A DNA stretch of 64,000 nucleotides from the NCBI GenBank assembly GCA_037043015.1, contig CM073321.1:43482420-43546419 (forward strand). Reading direction: 5' to 3'. Origin of the DNA: Bryum argenteum (taxonomy: Eukaryota; Streptophyta; Bryopsida; Bryales; Bryaceae). Position 1 is the stretch's first letter. Each line of letters opens with the position of its first letter. The translations under genes and the position numbers were made by a program. Below, piece by piece: positions 44,787-54,965 of the stretch. The notes beneath the pieces were generated by a model that did not search any database, was not told where the DNA came from, and saw only the letters and a list, made by a program, of their open reading frames with translations.

Positions 44787-47700
44787 TTGTCGGAACAAAC
44801 TAACGATTTATTCCATCTGTTTCACATAGTGGTATCATCAAATCTGGGGCGAACAAAGCGCACCGCTCGGATCGTGAGGGCTAGCCGTGACAAAGTTCAA
44901 ACAGTGTTTGAGAAGCGTCGCAAGTGGTTAGTCGAAGACTGTGACGTATCCAAGAGCTCGAATCATCAGTAAGTCTAACAATCCCAATATCCGTAGATGA
45001 CATTAGTCATGATCAAATATTGTCGCTCGTTAGTACATGAATTATCCCTGGGTCGGGGATAATTTGAGTGACAATCATGCTTAGAACCTAGCGTCTCTGG
45101 ATTTGGAGAACCAAGATGGCACTCGCAGTCACAGACACGAGCCCTATGTTCTTGGTCATGGATCTATTCCAGAATCCATTCCGGGGACACTCCATTCCAC
45201 AAAGAAGACGACCTAGAGGCATCCAACCTCTTTCAATTCAAGGATGTCGTTGAGAGCTGGACCCTGAAGATCGTGAGGAACACTTTGCTCATCATACATC
45301 GTGAGGAACTGAACGACGACTACATTCCTTTGCATCAAAACGTTTGAGTTGTAGCTTTTGAGCCACACCAGTCCAAGTTTGTCCTCATTCGTTGCCACCA
45401 GCATTTCCATGAAAAGGACAAAGACATCTACGAATTTGGAATTATTGTGGAAGTTGGAACAAAATACGGTCTCCGGTTCGACCCGGATGGTTTTGTCGAG
45501 CACCTTCGAAAGGTGCAACATGGATTCCTCGATTCATGAATGAACCTTGTCCTTGCCTAAAGCGAGCCTAAGGCGAATGACCTTACGCGGATACTGAACC
45601 AATTGTTGACAAATTTGTCAAAACAATCTGCCTCATCCAAAAAGGAGGCTTCTCTAGTGAAACCCGTTATGTCAGTTCCAGATGAGAGTGTGCAGACGGA
45701 TAACCGTGAGTCCTCAGCCCCAGCGCGGTCGACGAGGAAGAGGACATCAAACGCACAAGAGCAACCAAAGCCTCAAAGGAAGAGGAGATGCATAGCATCT
45801 GAGGCACCGAGCAACGTCTCAGAGGTTCAAGAAACGGAGGCAGGCTCTTCGAAGAAGAAGAAGGCAAAGAAGGACAAGCAGAAGAAGGATAAGGACGATG
45901 GCATTGACTGGGAGAAGATGCATTGGCCCAGACAGAGTTCTAGAAGGATTACAAAGTTTCCTTACTCTTCAACAAGGAACCAAAAGCAGTTACCTTAGAG
46001 CAGTGGAGCCGGGGGAAGGCCCAGTGGACGATTCGAGCGTTCGAGGAAAAAATCGAGGACAACCTAAAAGTATACCTCTCTACGTTAGGAGAAATCCAAG
46101 CTCGCAGGACTCTTGTCATCACACCTATCAAGGAAAACGATGATCTTCTCGATAGGAAGCCCGAAAGTTGGAATGATATCAAATCCAAGAGTTTTGCGAT
46201 CATCGACGTCTAGCACTTTGTCAAAGCTGCCCTGGAGCTAATTTACGAGTAGCTCCTAGAGGACCAATGTGTATTCCTTAAGACTTGGGATGCGTACGTT
46301 GTCTATGATAAGGACCCGACTCGACTCACTACCATATCTGCGCACTACAACATAACGAAACATCTTACCCGTGCCCAACCGACATAGGAGAACCAGATTC
46401 AACCGGGGCGCTGCATCTGGATCGGCTGTGGACGTCCTTCAAACAGGTCAAACGAGTTTGAGCGTCAATCCAACGCAAGCGCAATAACCCAAAGAAGTAC
46501 AACGTATTTTTGACGAATGTTTTCATTAGTATGTATCTTTGACCCTTGGAAAACTTTCCTTTGTTCCCCGACTATGTATGCTTGCGAAGGAATTCGGAAT
46601 TGGAATTATCTCCGACCCGGGGTTAATCTAAATCAATTTGCATTCCGGTCTGTTTTTCCTTTTGAAGTTATCCCCGGTTCGGGGATAATTTATTCTTATG
46701 CGTTCGTGTATTCTTTCTCATTATCGGCAGCTGTAATGACTACTTCAGGAGTTTGTCGATCTCTTGATTATGAGATTCAAGAACATTGACACTAGCAAAG
46801 AAGGCAAGAAAATCCAGTGGGTCGCAGATCTGTAGCATGAGATCCTCATAATGCTGCAGGATGCGTGGTATGAGAAGTTCAAGGAGTTTTTGGAGAAGCA
46901 TGCCGTTGGAAATCTCATTGACCCGGACACGGGAGACTACTACTACAAGAACTGGTCTTGGTTCTCCAATTTCAAGCACCACATCACCCAAGAATTCTTC
47001 CAAAAGCTTGGGAGGCTAACAGACAAGTGAGAAACTACAAGCACACACGCAGAGACTCACTGTGGGAAACAATAAGTTTATTAAACGAAGAGGCAGAAGC
47101 TTATAAATAGCCTCGAGAATACCAAGGAAACTCACTGGGATGGTGCCTGACACGTTCCCCGGTGGGAACTTCAAGGACCCGAGTGAGCACACAGTTTAAC
47201 AACAAGGACATATACAAAATGTCTTGCCTTCTAGTCGATGTGTCCAATGGGCCTGGTAGTGGTCGGTACCCCAAGTTGTTGAATTCGAAGTGCAAGCATT
47301 ATCACTTTGATCAACGGTCTTGTTCTGAGTGGTGCCTTCGCCGGAAGTCCAAGCGTATAGCCTCTCAAGAAATGAAGGCTGCAAAGTCTTTGCTTCCATT
47401 CTTCGAAGAAGATTCTTAAGATATTGACGAGGAGATGTGGAAGTTGTGGAAGCCGGCTCATGAATTTACATCCGCGTCTTGGAACATACTGCTTCGTCAC
47501 ATCGACAAGGGATTCTACTTGGCCAGGCTGCAGAACCAAGGAAAGCTGAAGACAACAAAATATTTGGAGGACAGGTATCCTGGCGTGGAAAAATTCTTCA
47601 AGAAGTTCATTCGCCTCCACAAGAATCCAGTCGGAGAGGTTGAATGGTGTTACCTTCGCTTGGTAAAACTTGCAACAGAAACAACAGTGAGCCCTCAATG

Positions 47701-48480
47701 GGCAGTACCATTGGGGAATGGCGTCTGCGGCCTTGGTGTGTTTGACCTTCAGGACACCATATATAGCGCCAACAAAAGGGAGGACATGAAGATTGCTGCA
47801 CTTCAGTACAACATGAAGGCAGCTCAGGGTCTAAAAGACCCAGCGTACACGGCTCCCCCCATTTGGGTCTGGATAGCACAGAGGCCTTTGAAGTCCCTTG
47901 TAACTTTGAGGAATGTGCTCCGACACTATTATCTGGGGCACCACATGGAGGTCTCGCAGTATAAGAAAGCTTCAAACCAGAAGCTGTTCAACGAGACAGC
48001 TCCAGAAAAGTCTGCGAATGACATCTGCCTCATATACCTATTCAGTAAGGGAGATCTCCACGCCGACAACTTTAAGAACATGATCAAACCTGAGTACAAG
48101 CTTGCTTTGGTGCCATACTATTCGGAGGCTGAGTTGTTCGCTGAGACAAAATGGATATCAAAACAATCAGAACTCAGGACGAAGTTCTACATCGACCTTG
48201 TTGACAAGTACTGCCAGATTGGAGATTCAACATTAAGAATCTTTGCCGGTTCGAAGTTCATGGTCGCGTCCGTTGTAAGTGCCTATCATGTATTATCCCC
48301 AGACTAGAAATAATTCTTAACTGTTCCATGTTGCTTTTATAGCTCTAAGTAAAATAGATTTGTTTTATTATTCGCATAGTTATCCCCAGTCCGGTAATAA
48401 CGCCCATTATCGAAAAATTCATCTGTGCTTTGCTTGACTTCATTGTCATCTTCATTTATATTATCCCCGACTCGGAGATA
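43948..48480. repeat. TATCCCCGGTCCGGGGATA palindrome family
   Basis: About 18 imperfect copies. A dense array with about 40-bp spacing lies at 44010-44330, often with the flank ATCAGCAAT and the right flank ATTTGCC. Looser copies lie near 44397, 44525, 44735, 45045, 46605, 46668, 48290, 48378 and 48457. All copies fall outside the coding pieces, in the leader intron, between exons or in the last intron. Consensus core TATCCCCGGTCCGGGGATA. Confidence 0.9.
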
Positions 48481-48614
48481 ATTACTCAAATGCCATTGTT
48501 GAGTATGCCACTCTCTTTTTCAAATCCAGGGGCATTTACATTACGGTTTGGTTGAATCCCCTCACCTAGACCGACATGCCGCGACGCTTAAGAAAGCGGC
48601 AAGGGTTGATTAGC
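44787..48614 (+). pseudogene. Gene with N4/N6 DNA-methylase-like C-terminus
   Basis: Coding pieces: 44830-44968 (ends at GTAAGT), about 45100-46380 with in-frame stops (TGA 45345, TGA 45538, TAA 45558, TAG near 46211) and a frameshift near 45990, 46740-47030, and 47160-48274. A basic linker (SKKKKAKKDKQKKDKDDG) lies near 45870. The last long exon ends at a canonical GTAAGT (48275); the acceptor CAAATCCAG ends at 48529 in the same phase. Joined, the junction reads GDSTLRIFAGSKFMVAS then VGHLHYGLVESP, which resembles motif I and the following strand of N4/N6 DNA methyltransferases (GD-x-VLD-x-FxGSGT). The coding part stops at 48614 against LTR sequence. The usual DPPY-type motif was not found, so catalytic activity is doubtful. 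Confidence 0.45.
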
Positions 48615-48617
48615 GCG

Positions 48618-49810
48618 GAACTCTCACCAACACATGGGCATGCCACTTGGTGGCACGGGGCGGCCTTCCACAAATGTCCAAGCTCCCAAGGGTGCTACTA
48701 ATCACCCCCGGAGCTAACCGCCCTTATCTATTGTCCAACTTCCCACTAGTCCCCCTTCCACTCTTGTTTCTCACCCCATTCGGGACTTTGCCGGAAATCC
48801 TCCCGGAATCCGGCACTAGTTTTCCCGGGGACTAGTTTGGAGCGGGACTCTTTCCAACCCAATGTTGCGGGATACTCAAGAGCATCCCACAATGCCCAAG
48901 GTGTAGGAGTGAGGCTTCATTTCCATGCCTCACCCTTTTCAGCCATTCCCGGTTACTCCCGGGAACCGGCACTACTTATCACGGGGACTAACTTGGAGAG
49001 GGACACTTCCCAACCCCATGTTTGGAGATGCTTCAAAGTACTCTCGATGTTCCCCAAGGTGCGGGAGTGAGGCCCATCCCAAGCCTCACCTCTTGGAGCC
49101 ACCCCGGCTCCTCAAGGCACCATGTGCAAGTGAGGAGGGAGACCACCCCTCCTCATAGTACTCTCCGAGGTCTTCCGTACGCCCCCCCCTCTTGTGTTGA
49201 GGGGCCTTCCGTAACACACTTTTGTTTTGGAAGACCACCCGTTTTTGCCTTAGTCTCAAAAACGGGCCGTATTTTCTTCTCGGGCTAACTTATAGTTCAG
49301 TTATCCGAATGGGACGTGCAAGCCCATTTTCGACATCTACTCTTTGAGTAGATGTCGATAGACTCCTCACTTGTTCCAATCGAAGCTTCTATAAGGGAGC
49401 TATGCTCCTCTGAACATTCGGGAGTCCCGGGAGGCAGCAGTCCCGGAGTCCCGAAGTCCCGATGCTTTGGAGAGCCATATCTCCCAAAGCATTGCTTTGC
49501 TCCTCACGAGCTTTAGCATTTTGGAAAGCTCCTGTCCAGAGCTTACTAAAGACATGCAACATGCCGCCATCCAAGAACCTTGCAATTGTGCTTCAAAAAC
49601 TTAGGGACAATAAGTGGTATACAAATGGGGAGAAGAGTGAGTTTGGCTTGCAAGAGATTGAGTTCTTGAGACACATTATGACGGGGACTTTCCAAAGACA
49701 TGCAACATGCCGCCATCCAAGAAGGGCGACATTTTGAGTCCCGAAAAGTAACACTCCCAAGTCCCGGAGTTTCCCGGAACGCGCTTCAACTTTGGAGAGC
49801 CATATCTCAT
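48618..49810 (-). mobile_element. LTR copy a, outer part (gypsy family)
   Basis: Matches the complete LTR at 58114-59663 from about its CCAACACATGGGCATGCC sequence onward; the first 270 bp of that LTR are missing. It is interrupted at 49811 by the coding LTR-like element and continues at 53233-53472, ending GGGATGTGACA. It contains a piece of reverse-transcriptase sequence (49576-49686). Strand follows the orientation of the 58-kb LTR, where a primer-binding site defines the direction. Confidence 0.75.
49576..49686 (+). mobile_element. Reverse-transcriptase fragment captured in LTR
   Basis: Reads NLAIVLQKLRDNKWYTNGEK and SEFGLQEIEFLRHIMTG, the part of a gypsy reverse transcriptase after the active site. 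It is flanked by two copies of a 28-bp LTR sequence (49548-49575 and 49694-49721), and the same LTR-to-RT junction occurs at 56.88 kb on the minus strand. Confidence 0.85.
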
Positions 49811-50788
49811 TGTCGGATGCCATGTATTCACTTTATCTTCCCTTACACGTTTATTGGTGTAAACCCCGTGTTCAGGTGACTCGTGTATCGTTCCAGGGAT
49901 TCTGTGAAGTGACCAAGACAAGTAGTGCTAAAACAACCAAACCCACAAACGTTTCTAGTCCCAACTTATGTTTTAGCCTTGCATGGCAAGGGTATCCCTT
50001 TGCCAGAGGGGATGCACAAAGACTCTTTCCCTTATGTTTATCGTGGCGGAAACTTCCACACTTAGACTCTACTCAACCACACACACACACTAAGGCACAC
50101 ATTACGTCCTCACAACTAATCCGTCCTATCCGTCCGAACTAAGCAGTCACGCACGCAGCCGTCCTGGTTACCCTATCACCCTTACTACAATGACAGACTC
50201 CAAGAGCTCCGAATCCGGCTAGAAGACGTCTACACGTATTCTGGTCACGTACTGCGTTTAATCCGTCCTCTGAGGCTACAGAGGAACCCAAGTCTGTGTC
50301 AGCTGGAGGCCGGATTGGAATCCGTCCTCACACACTATACTCCTAGAACCTCCCAGACCGTAAGTGTTTACCACACGCCAGATTTCCCTCTCTCGGACAC
50401 CTAGACCGATTCAAGACACAAGGCACTCAAGAATACGCCCAACCCGGCTTCAACTCCACAGAAACGATCTAACAAAGAATCCGGATTCCTCACTCCCAAC
50501 TCACAACACACAAAGTAGATCCGGCTTTCCAAGCACTCAACTGAAAAGGAGACAGGGAAATGATCACACCGAATATGCGCATAAGAAGGTTCGATTAACA
50601 CTCAAGCAAGGAATGTTTTGGTGGACAAAACTCCCAACGACTTAGATCCCTAACTGGATTGCGGCGCCGGCCTATCAGGCCTACTCCTCAAAAAGCGGCA
50701 CGCATTCCCCAAAAAGAAAACACTATACTGACCTAGGACGGATACCAATCCGGCCTCCTAACCCTGGCCGTCCTATGACAGCCGTCCT

Positions 50789-52693
50789 CTAAGACGTCCT
50801 ACCTCTTCCTTCGCGAACTAACTCCGTGCTTCGGCCGCTTGATGGCGTCGGCTGCGATACGCCCCGCTTCACTCTCTTGCCCGTGTCGGTGATCACGCAC
50901 TCGTCCTCGCCGGAGTTAGTCTCGCCCCCGCTCTTCAACTCTTCCTCTTGAGAATGCTCGAGGCCGATGTCGTGAAGCTTCGCGCCCGGGGACTTCTCGT
51001 ATTCCTCGGCCGTGAGCTTCCTCTTCGCGGTGCGCGTGTTCTTGGCCGGGCGAGTCTGGCTGGGCGGGTGCATCCGACTCCGTCTTCACCTTCGCCTTTG
51101 CCCTTCGTGTTGGTCGGATGGAGGGCCCGGCATCCGTCTCGTTTGTATCCGCCGCGGAGTCTTGGCCGGAGTAGAAGTGAAGGCCGGCATCACTACCTCC
51201 TTCATCATTCGCTCCCGGACGGCGTCGAGCAAAGACCTTGACCTCGGGCGTTGCTCTTCTCTACTTTCGTGGCGTACGTCTTCGCTGCCAAGAGGAATTT
51301 CTTGAATGTCTCCGCCTTGAAAACCTCCGACTCCAGGATTCCGGCCTCGAACAGGTTCGCCCTCTGCAGCACCTCGGCCGGAACCTCGCAGATTTCCACG
51401 AGCTTTACGACCTGCTCGTTTGCCGTGATTACGACCTGCCTTCCGACCAGGAGTTCCTCCTCCCTTCTCCTGACCGTCTCGCGAAGACGTCTATTCTCTA
51501 GAATCAGCTTGGTCACTTGCTTCTCCATTTGTCGAAACTGCTCCGCGTCCGGCTTGGATTCCCACTTCGCCTTGACCTCCAGCAACGTCTTTACTCCAAA
51601 TTCTTAGCATAGCTTCGCGTGATCCTTGGTAGAAGAAATGCGCACTGGCTTCCGTGAAGTGGTGCCATGCTCCCCTCATGGGATCCGGGTGATTGGCGGA
51701 CGGACTGTTAGGTGGGGGGAGTCGGGGGTCGTTCGGATTCATGGGGTTCTCCCAATCGGCCGTAACTTCCCCTTCATCCACCGCCTCGAAGGTCTGTCCT
51801 CCTCGATCCCGAGTTTCGGCCTCGGTCGGGTTCGTGGGAGGGGACGGGGACGGAAGGATGATTACCTCTGGACGCGTCCGCGGTGGGGTTGCCTCTGGAG
51901 CCGGCTCCTCTGGTGCGTCGGGTGGAACGTCCCCTTTGTTTGATCCGACCTCGTCCTCCTCCTCTTCCGAGTACACGGCCTTGCTATCCGTACTCTCCTC
52001 CGACTCGAACACGCCGTTGTTTTGCGGCGGCGGTAGCGATCTCATAGTTCGACTCCTCCTCCTCCGTCAACACCTCCTCCTTCTAGCATACGGTGGTAAA
52101 GAAAAGGAGTAATAGGGCTAGGACGGGTTTTACCTACGTTCTCCGCAAGCCGGGCGACCAAGTCGCGGATGATCATCCCGATCCGTCTCCCTTTCGCGCG
52201 CAAGGAGCCGGGGCGGTGTTGGCGGCCGTCACGGTGATCTGTGCGGCTTCTCTCCGTGAATAATCGGCGCCAAGAACTTGATGACGGCGCGCTCCCTCGG
52301 ATTCCTGCAATCCTCGATCGAGTAGCCATTGTTTTTGTGCGGATCCATGTGGAACGCCTTCTTCGCCCACTTGTGTTTCCGGCCGCACAACCCTACTCCG
52401 TTGTTTACGGTCAGGCCGTAAATGACTCTCGGTCTTTCGGCCGTCCCGGAAGCCGGCTTCCCTCTAACCGTCCCCTCGAACTGGTTTGGCGCGCCGACCT
52501 TGATCTCGCGCACCATCTCCGCGTCGCGCAAACCCCAGGGCGTATCCAGCAGGCCGGCTAACCCCATCCTCTCGAGGTCTTCCGTCAAGGACTTCTTCTC
52601 ACTCTCCTCGATCGGAATACACGGCGACACGAGCTTGATGGAAATCTTCAGCTCCTCTTGCTCCTGAGCGGAAGTGGACGCCGTTCCTGCCAT
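50789..52693 (-). pseudogene. LTR-encoded protein, copy B, frameshifted
   Basis: Starts with the ATG at 52693 (MAGTASTSAQEQEELKISIK). Successive pieces: LRDAEMVREIKVGAPNQFEG, a Cys-Gly block (GLCGRKHKWAKKAFHMDPHK), NPRERAVIKFLAPIIHGEKP, then after a one-base loss near 52240 MIIRDLVARLAENVGKTRPS, then EEEDEVGSNKGDVPPDAPEE in an acidic, Pro-rich linker, a coiled-coil-like helix (MEKQVTKLILENRRLRETV, about 51525) and a basic tail near 50800-51070 (AKRKLTAEEYEKSPGAKLHD). At least four one-base shifts separate the pieces; the undamaged protein would be roughly 600 residues. No protease, RT or integrase motif. Homologous to copy A at 38.5 kb. Confidence 0.65.
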
Positions 52694-52855
52694 CGGAAAG
52701 AAGTGCGCAAGGAAATAGAGAGTCGCCGGGCTGAGATCGGCCAGTGGGCCGGATCGCAGCTAAGGACGGAAAGCAGGAAGACGGAGGGCAGGAGCGCAAG
52801 ACGACAAGGGGCGCAGAAAACGAGGAGGCAGGTGACGACAAGGGCGGACGGGTTG

Positions 52856-52866
52856 CCTTATATCGA
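52856..52866 (-). promoter_or_regulatory. TATA box of LTR-encoded reading frame, copy B
   Basis: Minus strand reads CGATATAAGG, about 165 bp before the ATG at 52693. Position matches CCTATAAAAC of copy A. Confidence 0.55.
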
Positions 52867-53232
52867 GGGGGCCGGAGTTAAGTCCGACCATCATGACATG
52901 GTCCGCCTTCATCATTGTCCTCCCCGTACGGAGTCGCCTTCTAGGTTTCTCGCCATTATTAAATTCTTCGCCACTCCGTCCTTCACCTACCATCATAACT
53001 CCTAATCCGTCCTCTTACAGCACGTCCTAGCCGTACGGGGACAGAGTACGGATTGGCAAATTCGTCCTACTTAACACAAACTAGAGTTTAACTAATTCCT
53101 TTATTTGTAAAAACGTAATTGCCTTATACTATACGGCTTAGCAAATACATAGGTCGGATTCTAGACACTATACTTATTCTTAATGCACATTAGAACATAA
53201 TGGCCAAAAATCGAAAAAAACGGGGTCCGACA

Positions 53233-53472
53233 CTCATGACTTAAAACTCCAAATCGCGCGTTCTTTGGACCCATGGGTGCGTGTTCAAAAAAGGTTTCCA
53301 ACCATGTAAGGCACGCTACCCAGTTTGTCCCAAGCACGACGCCATTGCGTGCTGTTTGCTCGGGACTCCCCTTGGTCACTTCACCTTGTCTCTTGCCAAG
53401 CCCGGAACGTCACTCCCGGGGTCCTCTTGGCTCACCACGGTGTTCGGGCATCCTTTGGAAAGGGATGTGACA
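53233..53472 (-). mobile_element. LTR copy a, remainder after insertion
   Basis: Continues the LTR broken at 49810: CTCATGAC then AAATCGCGCGTTCTTTGGAC, matching 59425-59663, and ends GGGATGTGACA at 53472. The next base begins an LTR piece in the opposite orientation. Confidence 0.8.
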
Positions 53473-54215
53473 GGTGGTATCCCTCCTCACTTGCACATGG
53501 TGCCTTGAGGAGCCGGGGTGGCTCCAATGGGTGAGGCTTGGGATGGGGCCTCACTCCCGCACCTTGTCAAAAATGGAGAGTGCTTTGGAGCATCTCTAAA
53601 CATGGGGTTGGAAAGTGTCCCTCTCCAAGTTAGTCCCCGTGATAAGTAGTGCCGGTTCCCGGGAGTAACTGGGAATGGCTCAAAAGGGTGAGGCATGGAA
53701 ATGAAGCCTCACTCCTACACCTTGGGCATTGTGGGATGCTCTTGAGCATTCCACAACATTGAGTTGGAAAGAGTCCCGCTCCAAACTAGTCCCCGGGAAA
53801 ACTAGTGCCGGATTCCGGGAGGATTTCCGGCATAGTCCCGAATGGAGTGAGAAACAAGAGTGGAAGGGGGACTAGTGGGAAGTTGGACAATGGATAAGGG
53901 CGGTTAGCTCCGGGGGTGATTAGTAGCACCCTTGGGAGCTTGGACATTTGTGGAAGGCCGCCCCGTGCCACCAAGTCGCATGCCCCTGTGTTGGTGGGAG
54001 TTCGAGGTAATGAGTTATGAGTATCCGGTAATGAGTTATGGAGTCAAGGTGGGTTGGACACCTTGACTTAGAATGGTGCTAACATTGTGTGTGTGGGCAC
54101 ATGCAAGTGTTAGCAAAGTCGTGGCCGGTTGCTACCAACTAAGTGAGCCGTGATTCCGCTACCAAGTAAGGCTCACTAAGAAGAAAAATGAGAGGGAGTA
54201 ATTAGGGTCGCGACA
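53473..54215 (+). mobile_element. LTR copy b, partial, inverted to copy a
   Basis: Reverse complement of the 58114-58905 part of the complete LTR. It ends GGGTCGCGACA at 54215. It lacks the other half of the LTR, being joined directly at 53472/53473 to copy a in opposite orientation. On the minus strand the end reads TGTCGCGACCCTAATTACTC. Confidence 0.75.
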
Positions 54216-54965
54216 CCTATCCACTTTGAGACTCACTTGGATTGCCCCCAATGGCCCCAAGTTAGGCACAACTAGCCCATCATACTCACATGACTTAGGA
54301 TTGAATTCAAGGCTAACCAACACTTTCTTGGTCGCAACACCAAGCCCTCTTTTCAAACACTTAGGCTCTCAAGTGGTGAACTTTGCTCGCCTAGGGGTAA
54401 TGCTAAGTCCCACCCGACCTAGCCTTTGCTTCACTCTACCGAGACATGGGTGATCAAGCCATGCGTTGACGATGGTCAACCCGCAAAGGGCACTTTTATG
54501 AGCCCGTGCCACTACCTTGCTCCCGCCCGAGCAAGTCCTAAGCTTGAGAGTCGTAGGGGTTCACCCACTCACAACTCTCGAGCCAAGGTCCCTGTTTTGC
54601 AGCACTCCAAGTATTGGCTTTGCGTATCCTTCAACCTCTTCATACCAACCTAGCAATCCAAAATGAGATTAGGACTCATCTCACTTCCAACATGCAATCA
54701 AGGAACTTGCCAGCAACTTAATTGTCAACCAAGTATTACAACATGTGTCATTTGCACCAAATGCTAGACAAAACTTAGGCCGAGTGTACACAAGTGTGGT
54801 GATTCACCCCCACTTCAAAGGTTGATGTCCTCATCAATGCTTTCTCGGTGTCTTGGATCTCCGTTGGCTTTCATACCTTTCCACCATCTCTTTTGCATTG
54901 GCCATGGACTTGGCCTCAACCCATGTTGTTTCCTTCTCATGGTACCCCCGCCTCTTCACCAAGTA
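54216..54965. other. Noncoding 3' part of gypsy internal region
   Basis: About 750 bp between LTR copy b and the end of the pol remnant. No convincing frame. Its plus strand is C-rich in places (TTGGATTGCCCCCAATGGCC). Confidence 0.4.

Larger units (their letters stand above)
49811..53232 (-). mobile_element. Coding LTR-like element, copy B (complete)
   Basis: On the minus strand it starts TGTCGGACCCCG (53232) and ends GGCATCCGACA (49811), i.e. TG...CA with a short inverted repeat TGTCGGA/TCCGACA. It is flanked by a direct 5-bp duplication CTCAT (49806-49810 and 53233-53237). The unoccupied site is seen at 59410-59440, where the paralogous LTR reads AGCCATATCTCATGACTC. I see no second long direct repeat inside, so it behaves like a 3.4-kb solo LTR. 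It contains a TATA box and a long, now frameshifted, reading frame. Confidence 0.85.

Noticed and set aside
48647..49288. Short frames such as MVARGGLPQMSKLPRVLLIT repeated at 48.6, 53.8 and 58.4 kb as conserved small proteins
   Set aside because: They recur because the LTR sequence recurs. No start context, codon bias or independent conservation supports translation.
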